Positions 33,647-42,877 of a stretch of 64,000 bases of DNA are shown here, piece after piece. The position numbers were made by a program, and so were the translations under genes. Source of the DNA: Archangium sp. (lineage in GTDB: Bacteria; Myxococcota; Myxococcia; Myxococcales; Myxococcaceae); the NCBI GenBank assembly GCA_030695565.1, contig JAUYRZ010000027.1:179538-243537 (forward strand), read 5' to 3'. The notes under the pieces are model-generated. The model saw only the letters and a list, made by a program, of their open reading frames with translations. It had not been told where the DNA came from and did not search any database. Position 1 is the stretch's first letter; every line of letters begins with the position of its first letter.

Positions 33647-34453
33647 TTGACCACTTCCGCAATCGGACTCATCGCCGGCAACGGCCGCCTCCCTTTCCTC
33701 TTCGCCGAAGCCGCGAAGGCGCAAGGCCTCGCCGTACATGCCGTCGCGTTCGAAGGAGAAGCCGACGACTCGCTGCGGCCCTTCGTGAACTCGCTGCACT
33801 TCGTGAAGGTGGGCCAGGCCGACGGCATCGTCGGTGCCTTCAAGAAACAAGGCGTGACCAAAGCCGTCATGGCCGGAGGCATCGGCCGCATCCGTTCGCT
33901 GACTCAGGCGCGACCCGACTTCGGCATGCTCAAGATCGCCGCGGGCCTGCGCAGCCTGCGCGACGACGAACTGCTCCGCGCGGTCGCGCGCTACTTCGAG
34001 AGCAAAGGCGTGCAGATCGTCGCGCCCACCGACTACGTGAAGTCGGTGCTGGCGCGCGAAGGCCACCTCGCCGGGCCCGTGCTCACCTCGCGTCAACGCC
34101 AGGACGTCGAGCTCGGCCGCGAAGTCGCCGCCACCCTGGGCCGCGCGGACGTCGGGCAGACGGTGGTGGTGAAAGAAGGCGTGGTGCTCGCAGTCGAGGC
34201 CGTGGAAGGCACCGACGAGTGCATCCGCCGCGCAGGCAAGTTCGGCGGGCCGGGTGGGGTGGTGGTCAAGCGCTGCAAGCCCACTCAAGATCTCCGCTTC
34301 GATCTCCCCGCGGCAGGGCCGGTCACGCTCGAGGTGATGCGCGAAGCAGGCGCGACCGTGTTGGCCGTCGAGGCAGGCAAGACCGTGCTGCTCGACTCGA
34401 CGTTGCTGTTCGCCGGCGCCGCGAAGCTCGGCTTCAGCGTGCTGGGCTTCTGA
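33647..34453 (+). CDS. lpxI: UDP-2,3-diacylglucosamine pyrophosphatase, LpxI type
   Basis: A 268-residue protein of the LpxI family that makes lipid X in bacteria without LpxH. Opening IGLIAGNGRLPFLFAEAAK, then KAVMAGGIGRIRSL, DECIRRAGKFGGPGGVVVK and a closing LLFAGAAKLGFSVLGF. A TTG at 33647 is the likely start because no ATG lies upstream within the frame except inside the repeat. It follows lpxA. The next step enzyme, LpxB, is not adjacent; an OPT transporter gene follows instead. Confidence 0.88.
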   Translation: MTTSAIGLIAGNGRLPFLFAEAAKAQGLAVHAVAFEGEADDSLRPFVNSLHFVKVGQADGIVGAFKKQGVTKAVMAGGIGRIRSLTQARPDFGMLKIAAGLRSLRDDELLRAVARYFESKGVQIVAPTDYVKSVLAREGHLAGPVLTSRQRQDVELGREVAATLGRADVGQTVVVKEGVVLAVEAVEGTDECIRRAGKFGGPGGVVVKRCKPTQDLRFDLPAAGPVTLEVMREAGATVLAVEAGKTVLLDSTLLFAGAAKLGFSVLGF

Positions 34454-34463
34454 GGATTCTTTG

Positions 34464-36317
34464 ATGACGACTGCCGCCAAGAAGCCCCTCCTCCAGCGGC
34501 TCATCCCGATCGGCACGCCCGGCTATCACGTGTTCCTCGCGTCGATCGCCATCCTCATCCTCGGGCCGCTCGGTGGAGTCACCGCCGCGTACATGAACTA
34601 CGCCCTGGGCTTCTTCGTCGGCGGTCAGGTGCTCGCCGGAATCCTCGGCTCGACCGTGACGTACTTCTACGGGCCCGAGGGCAAACACGGCGCCAACTAC
34701 ATGCAGACCATGGCGGCGTCGGTCAGCTCCATGGCCGCGATGGGCGTGCTGATTCAGGCGATGGTGTGGCTGGGCATGCCGCTGCCGCCGACGTGGCTGC
34801 TCATCACCTACTTCCTGTGCATCGGCATGTTCGGTGTCGGCGTGGGCATGCTCTACACGCCGATCCTCGTCGACAAGTTGCAGCTGACGTACCCGTCGGG
34901 TCTGGCGGTGGCCAACATCCTCCGCGCGCTCACCGACGTGCGCCTGCTGCGACGCAGCGTGGGCACCCTGGGCGGCGGCATCTTCAGCGGCATCGTGCTC
35001 TCGGTGATCGTCTCGAAGGTCAACGCGTGGGTCGAGACGCTCAAAGACAAACCCGGCACGCTGATGACCTGGGCGGCCAGCTTCTCCGCGGTCACCTTCG
35101 GCGGCGGCATGATCGTCGGCGCGCGCATCGCGGTCTCCGCCATCCTGGTCGGCGGCATCGGGTTGTTGATGTCGCCCTGGCTGGTGCGCAACGGGTACCT
35201 CGGGCCCGACGATCCCTTCCGGAAGATCGGCTTCATCTTCGCGCTGGGCACCATCCTCGGCGCGGCCATCGTCGATCTCTCGCTGCTCGCGCGCGACGCG
35301 ATGAAGAAGGTGCGCGCGGCGAAGGCCGAAGCGGTGCCCACCACCGGACCCAAAGCCAACGTGGGCCGGCTGCTGTTGTGGGTCGCCTTCTGGGCCGTCG
35401 CGCTGGCGATCGTGGCCACGCAGATGCTGAACGTGCCGGTGGGCTGGGTGGTGCTGGCCATCGTGCTCGCGTTCGTCTTCCAGATGATCAACGGCATCTC
35501 GCAGGGCATCACCGATCAGAACCCGATCAGCTCGGCGTTCGTGGTGACGGTGCTCTTGATGGGCCTGCTTGGTTTGCGCGATCCGCTGATCGGTTTGCTG
35601 GGTGGTTCAATCCTCCTGGTCTCCTGCACGGTCGGCGTCGACATGCAGCAAGACCGCTCGACCGGCTGGCGGCTGGGCTCCGATCGCTCGGTGCAATTTC
35701 GCTATCAGATGTTGGGCATCGTCTTCGGTGCGGTGGTGGCCGTGGTGATGACCCGGGTGTTCCTCGAGGGGTTCCCGGTGCTCAACAAGAACCTCTTCGA
35801 CATGCCTGAGCTGCGGCACACCGAAGCGCGCGGTTGGCAGAGCGCGATGACCTACAAGTTCGTCGGCGTGCTCAACACGCTCAACAAGGATCAGAGCAAG
35901 ACGCTGGGCGTGATGGGCCTGGGCGTGATCGCCGGCTTCGTGATCGAGGTCTTGCGCAAGGTCATCTTCAAGAACCCGAAGTACCTCGCGTGGAAGAAGA
36001 AGAGCGCGGCGAACAACGCGGTCGACTTCACGCTCGACGCGCTGATCCTCGCCTCGCCGTACGCCTCGAGCTTCGGTGGTTTCGTCGACTTCGAATCGTC
36101 GATCTGGTGGGGCATCGGGGGCATCGTCGCCACGTTGCTGGCCTCGAGACGGGCCCCAGCGCCGGTGGCGAAAGACGGCGAGATTCTCCCCGAAGACATG
36201 AGCGCGACGAGCCTGGTGGGCGGTGGGCTCATCGCGGGCGAGAGCCTCTTTGCGCTCTGGCTGGGCATCTCGGGGTTGGTCAGCCGCGGCGCGCTGGGCA
36301 AGATCTTCGGCGGCTGA
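34464..36317 (+). CDS. OPT-family oligopeptide transporter
   Basis: A 617-residue polytopic membrane protein (ATG 34464, with GAGGA ten bases upstream). It has about 14-16 hydrophobic segments and family motifs YPSGLAVANILRALTD and QMINGISQGITDQNPISS. The C-terminal half continues with VGVDMQQDRSTGWRLGSDR. OPT transporters import oligopeptides or metal-siderophore-like complexes using the proton gradient. The substrate is not known. It is separated from lpxI by 10 bp, so it may be co-transcribed. A hairpin follows the stop. Confidence 0.85.
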   Translation: MTTAAKKPLLQRLIPIGTPGYHVFLASIAILILGPLGGVTAAYMNYALGFFVGGQVLAGILGSTVTYFYGPEGKHGANYMQTMAASVSSMAAMGVLIQAMVWLGMPLPPTWLLITYFLCIGMFGVGVGMLYTPILVDKLQLTYPSGLAVANILRALTDVRLLRRSVGTLGGGIFSGIVLSVIVSKVNAWVETLKDKPGTLMTWAASFSAVTFGGGMIVGARIAVSAILVGGIGLLMSPWLVRNGYLGPDDPFRKIGFIFALGTILGAAIVDLSLLARDAMKKVRAAKAEAVPTTGPKANVGRLLLWVAFWAVALAIVATQMLNVPVGWVVLAIVLAFVFQMINGISQGITDQNPISSAFVVTVLLMGLLGLRDPLIGLLGGSILLVSCTVGVDMQQDRSTGWRLGSDRSVQFRYQMLGIVFGAVVAVVMTRVFLEGFPVLNKNLFDMPELRHTEARGWQSAMTYKFVGVLNTLNKDQSKTLGVMGLGVIAGFVIEVLRKVIFKNPKYLAWKKKSAANNAVDFTLDALILASPYASSFGGFVDFESSIWWGIGGIVATLLASRRAPAPVAKDGEILPEDMSATSLVGGGLIAGESLFALWLGISGLVSRGALGKIFGG

Positions 36318-36334
36318 ATCGCCTGGGCGAAAGG

Positions 36335-36358
36335 AGTGGGGCACCCTGGCGCCCCACT
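36335..36358. terminator. Hairpin between convergent genes
   Basis: An 8-bp perfect stem, AGTGGGGC at 36335-36342 and GCCCCACT at 36351-36358, followed by TT. It lies between the convergent OPT and lipoprotein genes and could terminate both. The T-run is weak. Confidence 0.55.
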
Positions 36359-36377
36359 TTCCGGTCACCTGCGCAGC

Positions 36378-37013
36378 CTAGATTTCGGCAGAGCTCAGCA
36401 CGATGGTCGGCTGAGCCTCGACATCGCAACGAATGCTGGTCGGCCGGTTCTCCTCGAGCACGGTGACCTTCGCTTGCACGCGAGCGGTGCAGCGACGGCG
36501 GTTCTTGATGGCGTCCTTGATGGCCTTGAGCCCCTCACCCTGAATGGTGATGGTCGCGGGCAGGTTGCCGATCTGGTCACGGTTCAAGACCTGCTCGCCG
36601 TTGACCCAGAACTCGACGTCGCGAATGCGCGTCTCGACCTGAAAGCGGTCGCCGGTCTCGTCGTAGAAGTCGAGTTTCTGCAGCTCGATCTCCACCCGGT
36701 TCGCGTACTTGAACGCGCCCTTGAACTCCTTGATCGAGTCGTAGTCCTTCTCGTTGAGCACTTCGACTTCCTGGTCGAACACGAACTGGCAACCGCCCGT
36801 CACACGCGACGAGGTGACCACGTATTCCGTGGCGCCATCGTCACCGACGATGGTGTCTCCACAGGTGAAGTTGCTGCTGTTGATGTTCGCGGTGAACGAA
36901 CGGCTGATGGGCCGCACGCCCTCCTTCTTGGAGATCCGCACTTCGATAGGCCCGCATGCAGCCAACCCGACCAGCGTCAGCAGGCACGATCCAACTTTGA
37001 TGAGGCGACTCAT
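36378..37013 (-). CDS. Lipoprotein, unknown
   Basis: A 211-residue protein starting at the ATG at 37013 (MSRLIKVGSCLLTLVGLAACG), with an A-A-C lipobox and AAGGAC before the start. The mature part is mostly beta-like with two Cys (NFTCGDTIVGDDG, GGCQFVFDQEVEV) and a late CTARVQAKVTVLEENR. No known domain. It is convergent with the OPT gene. Its upstream region of about 115 bp faces the unknown gene at 37129 divergently. Confidence 0.65.
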   Translation of the reverse strand: MSRLIKVGSCLLTLVGLAACGPIEVRISKKEGVRPISRSFTANINSSNFTCGDTIVGDDGATEYVVTSSRVTGGCQFVFDQEVEVLNEKDYDSIKEFKGAFKYANRVEIELQKLDFYDETGDRFQVETRIRDVEFWVNGEQVLNRDQIGNLPATITIQGEGLKAIKDAIKNRRRCTARVQAKVTVLEENRPTSIRCDVEAQPTIVLSSAEI

Positions 37014-37128
37014 GGTGTGTCCTTTCGTTTGAGGTACCGAAAGGGTGAGGGCTGCAATCAGCACACCACGAGCGCCAGCGTTACGAGTGAAGCCCCCATT
37101 TTGGTGCGGCTTTAGGCACAATGGCGGC

Positions 37129-37503
37129 ATGGCGCCCGTGAAGTCGCAGCCTTCGACTCCCTTCGCCAGCCGCGAACTCAATGGCGAGGTGTTGCTCGAA
37201 GAACTGGGCGATCTGCGGAACGCCCAGGTACCCCAGAAGCTGCTCAGTGATCTGGTGGTGGGCCTGCGCGATCTGGAGGGAGTTCGCGTTTCGGAAGCAG
37301 CGATGCGACTCAAACAGCTCGCGGCAAATCGGTTCTCCGCCACGCCCTCCCTGGCCTCGTTGCTGGTGCGCTGGGCGGCCAAGCTGAAAGTGGAGGCCGA
37401 CGTGCCCCTGCTGATCTCTCACTTCGAGCGTTTGGCGATCACCGCGGCCATCGTCGCCTCCGTGCGCCGCGCGTCAGACTCGCTGAAGGGTGGGGGCCGC
37501 TGA
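37129..37503 (+). CDS. Unknown helical soluble protein
   Basis: A 124-residue protein starting at the ATG at 37129 (MAPVKSQPSTPFASREL). It is almost entirely helical (LLEELGDLRNAQVPQKLLSD, SDLVVGLRDLEGVRV). No known domain or signal peptide. Its stop overlaps the next start in TGATG, so it is translated with the 312-residue gene. Residues upstream of 37129 are probably non-coding. Confidence 0.6.
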   Translation: MAPVKSQPSTPFASRELNGEVLLEELGDLRNAQVPQKLLSDLVVGLRDLEGVRVSEAAMRLKQLAANRFSATPSLASLLVRWAAKLKVEADVPLLISHFERLAITAAIVASVRRASDSLKGGGR

Positions 37504-38441
37504 TGGCGTTCCCGGTGTCCGAAGAAGCGACTGATCAGCTGGCACAGTGGCCGCAACGCGCCCGGGCGCTGTTCGCGGAGCTGCTCGATGACGCGGGCAG
37601 CGATCTGCAGCGCGAGTTCATTCAACGCGCGGTGGCCGCCGCCCACACTCCGGCCGAGGTGCACGCCTTCGCCGACGAGCTGCGCGGCATGAGTGATGAA
37701 GAAGCGTACGAAGCCTGCACGCTCAACGAGTCGGCGCCCGAGGACTACACGGTCACGCAGTTGCTCCGAGCCGAGGCTGACCCGCTCTTCGCGTTCGAGT
37801 TGATGGGCGGGCGCATCGAGCCGAACGAAGATCAGCACAGCAGCTCGGGTTTCATTCCCCCGCGCCGCGCCCTGGACACCATCGAGCTGGAGGCCGTCGC
37901 TCCGTTGGATGCAGTGGCCGCTGCCGTCTCGAAGAAGAAGTCGTCTGATTCGTTCGAGGCCGATTCTCCCGGCACGAGGGTGAAGAAGCTCGATTGGAAC
38001 GACCTGCCCAGCAACCGGCCTGCGCCCCAGAAGAAAGATGCGGGGCCTTCTTCCAGCAACGGCACGCGCTTCCTGGAGAGCCTGCTCGCCGAAGCGACGC
38101 GAGGTTTGGCCATCTCGTGGAAGGAGCAAGACGTCGACGTGCCGGGTGGGCTCACCATGGCCGACGCGCTCGCTTCAGCGGCCGGTGCGCTCAGCCGCGG
38201 CATTCCGGTGCCGTGCGCGGTGGGGCCTGCTCCGGGTGATCACCGCCGCTTCATCGTGTTGATGCAGCTCAACACCTCGGGCAAGAACCGCGCGTGGCAG
38301 CTCTACGATCCGTTCTCTTCCGAGCTGTTGTGGGCCAACGAAGGCGACCTGTTGGCGAAAGCCGAGCTCCCTTTTGCCAACAAGCTCAATCGCCGGTTGA
38401 CGCGCATCGTCTTGCCGCAGAGCCTGCGATCGACCTTCTGA
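37503..38441 (+). CDS. Unknown soluble protein
   Basis: A 312-residue protein. A helical N-terminal part (ALFAELLDDAGSDLQREFIQ) is followed by a low-complexity charged linker and a C-terminal folded part (HRRFIVLMQLNTSGKNRAW, YDPFSSELLWANEGDLL). No known family recognised. It overlaps the upstream 124-residue gene and is followed 10 bp later by an OmpA-type gene. The three may form one operon. Confidence 0.6.
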   Translation: MAFPVSEEATDQLAQWPQRARALFAELLDDAGSDLQREFIQRAVAAAHTPAEVHAFADELRGMSDEEAYEACTLNESAPEDYTVTQLLRAEADPLFAFELMGGRIEPNEDQHSSSGFIPPRRALDTIELEAVAPLDAVAAAVSKKKSSDSFEADSPGTRVKKLDWNDLPSNRPAPQKKDAGPSSSNGTRFLESLLAEATRGLAISWKEQDVDVPGGLTMADALASAAGALSRGIPVPCAVGPAPGDHRRFIVLMQLNTSGKNRAWQLYDPFSSELLWANEGDLLAKAELPFANKLNRRLTRIVLPQSLRSTF

Positions 38442-38451
38442 AGGAGTCCTC

Positions 38452-39468
38452 ATGAAGCAGGTGTTCCTCCTCACTGCGCTCTTGCCCGCGCTCGCCTTCG
38501 CCGACTCGGTGAACGTCTCGCTCACCAACAAGGCGCTCAAGGGCAAGGGCACGCCCGCGGTGCACATCGAGATCCTCGAGCCGATCGCCGGTTTTCGGCT
38601 GGTGCTGGCGAAAGACGGCGGCAAGCCACAGGAGTGGAAAGGCGGCGGCAGACCCGGTGTCACCCGCACCATCGAGCTCTCCCAGGCAGAGGGCACCACC
38701 AAGTGGGCGGGCGAGCTGATCATCAACCTGCCCAACGGCACCACCGGCAACATGCCGCTGGAGTTCGAGACCGAGCTGGTCGGGCCGCTCACCCTGACGA
38801 TGGACAAGGACAAGGACGTCGACATTCCGGGGCGCAAGCTGCGCTTCACGCTCAACCAGCCGATCGCCAGGGTGCACCTCAAGGTCTTGATGGACACCGG
38901 CTCGACCATCGTCGACGACGACATCGCCTTCGACGGCGAGCCCGCCGGCACGAAGCTCGAGGTGACCTGGCCTGAAGCGAAGGGCCAGGTGTTGAAGGTC
39001 GACCTGCGCGCGTACGCAAAGTCTGGCGTCTACAACGGCGTCGAGCTCACGCCGTGGCGCATCGACATTCCCCACGAAGAGGTGAACTTCGCGTCGGGAA
39101 AGTGGGACGTTTCGCCCGAAGAGGCGGCAAAGCTGGAGAGCAGCCTCACGCTCATTCTCGCGGCGATCGACAAGTTCGGCTCGTTGGCTGAGATCAAGCT
39201 CTTCATCGCGGGCCATACCGACACGGTGGGGGCGAATGCCTCGAATCGCACGCTCTCGCTCAACCGGGCACGCAGCATTGGCGCGTGGTTCCGCAAGAAA
39301 GGTGTGCGGATCCCCGTGCGCTACGAGGGGTTTGGCGAAGAGGCGTTGCTGGTTTCGACCAACGACGAAACGGCAGAGGCGAAGAACCGGCGCGCCGAAT
39401 ACATCATCGCCATCGACGACCCGACCACGAAGAGCGTGCCGTTCCAGCCGAACTGGCAACGTCTCTAG
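38452..39468 (+). CDS. OmpA-family peptidoglycan-binding protein
   Basis: A 338-residue exported protein (signal MKQVFLLTALLPALAFADS, GGAG ribosome-binding site). The first ~220 residues are beta-rich with no recognised domain. The C-terminal ~110 residues are an OmpA domain: FIAGHTDTVGANASN, NRTLSLNRARSIGAWF and YEGFGEEAL. The N-x2-L-S-x2-R-A motif is the peptidoglycan-binding signature. It likely anchors the outer membrane or a periplasmic complex to the cell wall. Last gene of a three-gene unit with two unknown soluble proteins. Confidence 0.8.
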   Translation: MKQVFLLTALLPALAFADSVNVSLTNKALKGKGTPAVHIEILEPIAGFRLVLAKDGGKPQEWKGGGRPGVTRTIELSQAEGTTKWAGELIINLPNGTTGNMPLEFETELVGPLTLTMDKDKDVDIPGRKLRFTLNQPIARVHLKVLMDTGSTIVDDDIAFDGEPAGTKLEVTWPEAKGQVLKVDLRAYAKSGVYNGVELTPWRIDIPHEEVNFASGKWDVSPEEAAKLESSLTLILAAIDKFGSLAEIKLFIAGHTDTVGANASNRTLSLNRARSIGAWFRKKGVRIPVRYEGFGEEALLVSTNDETAEAKNRRAEYIIAIDDPTTKSVPFQPNWQRL

Positions 39469-39476
39469 TCGAAGCG

Positions 39477-39499
39477 CTCCCCTCCCTTTGGGAGAGGGC
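39477..39499. repeat. Dispersed palindromic repeat, copy 7 (half)
   Basis: CTCCCCTCCC then TTTGGGAGAGGGC. A short copy in the 31-bp gap between the convergent OmpA and kinase genes. Confidence 0.7.
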
Positions 39500-41314
39500 C
39501 TAGTCAGCAGAGAACGAGACCGAAGTGGTCTGGTTCGCCTGCACGGTGACCTTCTCCTTCACCTTTCGTTTCGGGTGCTCCAAGAAGATCTCGTACGTGC
39601 CGACAGGCGCGGGCAGCTTCTGCACGCCAGTCACCTCGAACTTCTTTCCCTGGATGATCACCGTGGCGTACGGCACCGCCTTTACGGACAACCAGCTCAT
39701 CTTGCGAGCGAGCGGCAAAGGCTTCTTCGGAGGCTCCGGCTCAGTCGCCGCCACGACGGTCCCCGCATCAATCTCCACGCTGGGCGGCGGGGTCTCCACC
39801 TTCTCCACCTTCGGCTCGACAGGCGGATCGGCCTCCGGAGGCTCGGTCACCGCGACCACCACCGGCGCCTCGACCCTGGGCGTCGCCTCCGGCAGCTCCT
39901 CCGGCCGGGTGCTCACGTAGCCGACCAGACTCGCCAACCCGATCACCAACACTGCCAGCACGGCGATCAACGGCGCATTCGACTTCGTGGGAACCGGCTC
40001 CAGCACCGGCTCCGACTGAGGCCGCGCTTCCCCCGGCGACGTCGCCTGCTCCGTCTTGCTCGCGCTGATCTCGATCGCCAGCGACGGCCGCAACACCACG
40101 CTCGGCTCGACCGGCAGCGGCTCGAACTTCCGGCTGGGTCGCTTGAGCGCCGGCATCTCCTCCGTACCGCGCGAGGGGGGCGCCGCGGCCTTGAACTCCT
40201 CGGTGCTCGCCCCCGGCGCGTCGTCATCATCCATCACCCCGCGGCGGCCGGGCGTGGTCTTCCGGCTGCGCGCTGCGGGCACGGGCACCGGCGTGGCCGT
40301 GACGGTCCCGGGCTTCGCGCGTGCCGCCGTCTTGCCCTCACCGAAGTCATCGTCGCCGTGCGGATCTGCGGGGGCCTGATCGGCGGGCGCGTCGTGCTCG
40401 TCACGAAACAGCTGCTGGAGAAACAGCGCGACCGAGCTGTCATCTACCGACCGTGCGTTGCGCAGCACGTAGTTCGCCAGCGCTTTCTCCATCTCGAAGC
40501 CGGTCTGAAACCGCTCCTCGGGCGCGCGGGCGAGCGCCTTCATCACCACGTCAGACAGCTCGACCGGCACGTCGGGGTTGAGGCGGGCGGGGGGGGCGAT
40601 GAGGCTGTCCTGCACCGCGCGCAGCACCGCGAGATCCGAGTCGCCCGCGAAGAGACGGCCGCCGGTCAACATCTCCCAGAGCACGATGCCCAGCGCGAAG
40701 AGATCGGTGCGCGCGTCGACCTTCTCGCCGCGCGCTTGCTCGGGCGCCATGTACGCGAACTTGCCCTTGAGCATGCCGGGCGCGGTCTGGGTGGTGGTGG
40801 CCTTGGCGATGCCGAAGTCGGTCAGCTTCACCGCGCCGTCGAACGAGAGCAGCACGTTGTGCGGGGTGACGTCGCGATGCACCACGCCGATGCGCTGGCC
40901 GTTCTCGGTGAGCGCGTGCGCGTACTGAAGCCCGCGGGCGACCTGCGCGCCGATCTCTGCCACCAGCGTGGGAGGGAAGGGCACGCCTTGATCGCGGCAG
41001 CGCTTGCGCAGATCCCACAACGAGGCGCCGCGCACGTATTCCATCGCCAGGTAGAACGACTCGCCGTGTTTTCCGAAGTCGAAGATCTGCACCACGTTCG
41101 CGTGGTTGAGCCGCGAGACGAGCCGCGCTTCGGCGATGAACATCTGCACGAACTGCGAATCGCGCGCGAGGAAGCTGCGCACCACCTTGATGACGACGTC
41201 CTTGGAGAAACCCTCCGGGCCGGTGGCGCTCGCCAGAAAGATCTCGGCCATGCCGCCTTCGGCGAGCTTCCGCTTGATGACATAGCGGCCGACTTCTGTT
41301 CCTGGAGCCAACAT
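39500..41314 (-). CDS. Hanks-type Ser/Thr protein kinase with membrane anchor
   Basis: A 604-residue protein. The N-terminal kinase domain has [12 protein letters not shown] (Gly-rich loop), VVIKVV (Lys), [11 protein letters not shown] (catalytic loop), LTDFGIAK (DFG) and [13 protein letters not shown] (APE). A Pro/Ala/Glu-rich linker (residues ~310-440) leads to one membrane helix ([20 protein letters not shown]) and a periplasmic PEGA-like tail ending in [12 protein letters not shown]. All catalytic motifs are present. The gene diverges from a PEGA protein gene with 66 bp between the starts. Confidence 0.88.
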   Translation of the reverse strand: MLAPGTEVGRYVIKRKLAEGGMAEIFLASATGPEGFSKDVVIKVVRSFLARDSQFVQMFIAEARLVSRLNHANVVQIFDFGKHGESFYLAMEYVRGASLWDLRKRCRDQGVPFPPTLVAEIGAQVARGLQYAHALTENGQRIGVVHRDVTPHNVLLSFDGAVKLTDFGIAKATTTQTAPGMLKGKFAYMAPEQARGEKVDARTDLFALGIVLWEMLTGGRLFAGDSDLAVLRAVQDSLIAPPARLNPDVPVELSDVVMKALARAPEERFQTGFEMEKALANYVLRNARSVDDSSVALFLQQLFRDEHDAPADQAPADPHGDDDFGEGKTAARAKPGTVTATPVPVPAARSRKTTPGRRGVMDDDDAPGASTEEFKAAAPPSRGTEEMPALKRPSRKFEPLPVEPSVVLRPSLAIEISASKTEQATSPGEARPQSEPVLEPVPTKSNAPLIAVLAVLVIGLASLVGYVSTRPEELPEATPRVEAPVVVAVTEPPEADPPVEPKVEKVETPPPSVEIDAGTVVAATEPEPPKKPLPLARKMSWLSVKAVPYATVIIQGKKFEVTGVQKLPAPVGTYEIFLEHPKRKVKEKVTVQANQTTSVSFSAD

Positions 41315-41380
41315 TCCCCTGCGCCGCCTCCGCTGCTAGACGGGCCGAACTCTAGTCTCGGGAGCCCGGGGGTCCAAACG

Positions 41381-42871
41381 ATGCGATCAGCGTGCGTGGT
41401 GTGGGTGGTCATGGTGTCGGCGACGGCGACGGCCTGGGCGCAGAGCGGGCGCAAGACGGTCATCGTGGCGGGCGGCGACTGTGCAGACCCCACCTTGATC
41501 AGCGGCGCCAAGGACTTCCGCGACGCGGCCAGCAGCCTGCTGGGCGGTCAGCTGATGGAGCCCGAAGCCGTGCTCGACATCGTTCGCCCCCGGCCCACCC
41601 GCAGCATGCAGGACATGGAGCGCCAGGTGGAGTCGGCCAAGGCCCTCTTCTACGGCGGCCAGCCCGAACGCGCGTTGGAGTTGGTGGAGCGCTCCCTGGT
41701 CGAGCTGGAGCGGGCTTCCCCCGAGGCCAAACCCTGGGCGGTGACCCAGGCCGCGCTGGTGCTGACCGCCCTGGTGCAGAAGAACCTCGACCACCCGAAG
41801 GAGATGAACGACGCCTTTCGCCGGATCGTCCGGCTGGATCCCACCTTCAAGCTCGACCCCGATGCCCACCCGCCGTCGGCCATCGCTGCGCTCGACGCGG
41901 TGAAGAAGGAGCTCAACCGCAACCGCAAGGCGACCCTGCAGGTGCGCGTCGATGCCGGGCCCGCCGCCACCGTCTACGTCGACGGGCTGGCCATGGGCGC
42001 GACCCCTCTCAAGCTCGAGCTGCCGCCGGGCACCTACCGGGTCTCACTCGGCGCCCCGGGCATGTTGTCCTTCCCGCACCGGGTCGAGCTGCCGCGCGAC
42101 ACCAAGCTCAACGTCGACCTCGGCTTCGAAGGCAGCCTGGGCGTGCAGGCCCCGTTGTGCCTGAGCGGCACCGATGACGGCGCGGCGATGAAGCTGGCGT
42201 CGCTGGTGGCCGCGGAGAACGTGATCATCTTGCGCAACACGGGCAAGCGGGTCGACCCGCCGTTCATCAACGGGGCGCTGTTCGATCTCGCCACCGGCAA
42301 GCAGGAGCGGGGCGGCGCGGTCACGCCGGACCGCCTGCCCAGGCTGGCCACCTTCCTCATCACCGGCAAAGAGCAGCTGGGCATCGAGCGCAACGCCCCG
42401 GTGGCGGAGAAGAAGGTGCCGGTCGCCGATCCGGTGAAGCTCGAGCCGCTGCCGCCACCTCCTCCTCTTGCGGTCGATGCGCGTCAGCCCACGTTCGATG
42501 CCGCTTCGGGCATGAGCACCGGCCGGGTGACTTCGTTCGTGCTGCTGGGCGTGGGGGCTGTCGCCATCCTCACCTCGGCGCTGGTGTACGCGGCGGAGGA
42601 AGAACTCCGGGGGCGTTACATCTCCGTGATCGACGTGAAAGGCGGAGGCAAACTGCCTGGCTCGGACTTCCCCGATCTCTACGCGGAGACCATCTTGAAG
42701 ATGGGAGCCGTCGACAACAACCGGGTGCTCACCGGCACCTTGATCGGTGTGGGCGTGGGCGCGGTAGTCGCCGGTGGCGTGGGGTTGCTGCTCTTTCCCA
42801 ACAGCCCGGCCCAGGTGTCGATCAGCCCGACACCCAGCGGCGGGGCGATGAGCGTCAGCGGGCGCTTCTAG
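41381..42871 (+). CDS. Exported PEGA-domain protein
   Basis: A 496-residue protein with a signal peptide (VVWVVMVSATATAWAQS). A TPR-like helical region follows (AKALFYGGQPERALELVERS). Next is a PEGA domain (ATVYVDGLAMGATPLKLELP). The C-terminal part has two hydrophobic segments (SFVLLGVGAVAILTSALVYA and GTLIGVGVGAVVAGGVGLLL). It is divergent from the Ser/Thr kinase, whose tail is also PEGA-like, so the two may be functionally linked. The much longer frame running back to 39236 is antisense to the kinase and is not coding. Confidence 0.75.
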   Translation: MRSACVVWVVMVSATATAWAQSGRKTVIVAGGDCADPTLISGAKDFRDAASSLLGGQLMEPEAVLDIVRPRPTRSMQDMERQVESAKALFYGGQPERALELVERSLVELERASPEAKPWAVTQAALVLTALVQKNLDHPKEMNDAFRRIVRLDPTFKLDPDAHPPSAIAALDAVKKELNRNRKATLQVRVDAGPAATVYVDGLAMGATPLKLELPPGTYRVSLGAPGMLSFPHRVELPRDTKLNVDLGFEGSLGVQAPLCLSGTDDGAAMKLASLVAAENVIILRNTGKRVDPPFINGALFDLATGKQERGGAVTPDRLPRLATFLITGKEQLGIERNAPVAEKKVPVADPVKLEPLPPPPPLAVDARQPTFDAASGMSTGRVTSFVLLGVGAVAILTSALVYAAEEELRGRYISVIDVKGGGKLPGSDFPDLYAETILKMGAVDNNRVLTGTLIGVGVGAVVAGGVGLLLFPNSPAQVSISPTPSGGAMSVSGRF

Positions 42872-42877
42872 AAACCT

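Noticed and set aside
39236..42871. A 1211-codon plus-strand open frame
   Set aside because: Its first 2.1 kb is antisense to the kinase gene at 39500-41314 and reads as Arg/His/Leu-rich shadow sequence. Only the part from the ATG at 41381 looks like a protein, with a signal peptide and PEGA domain.
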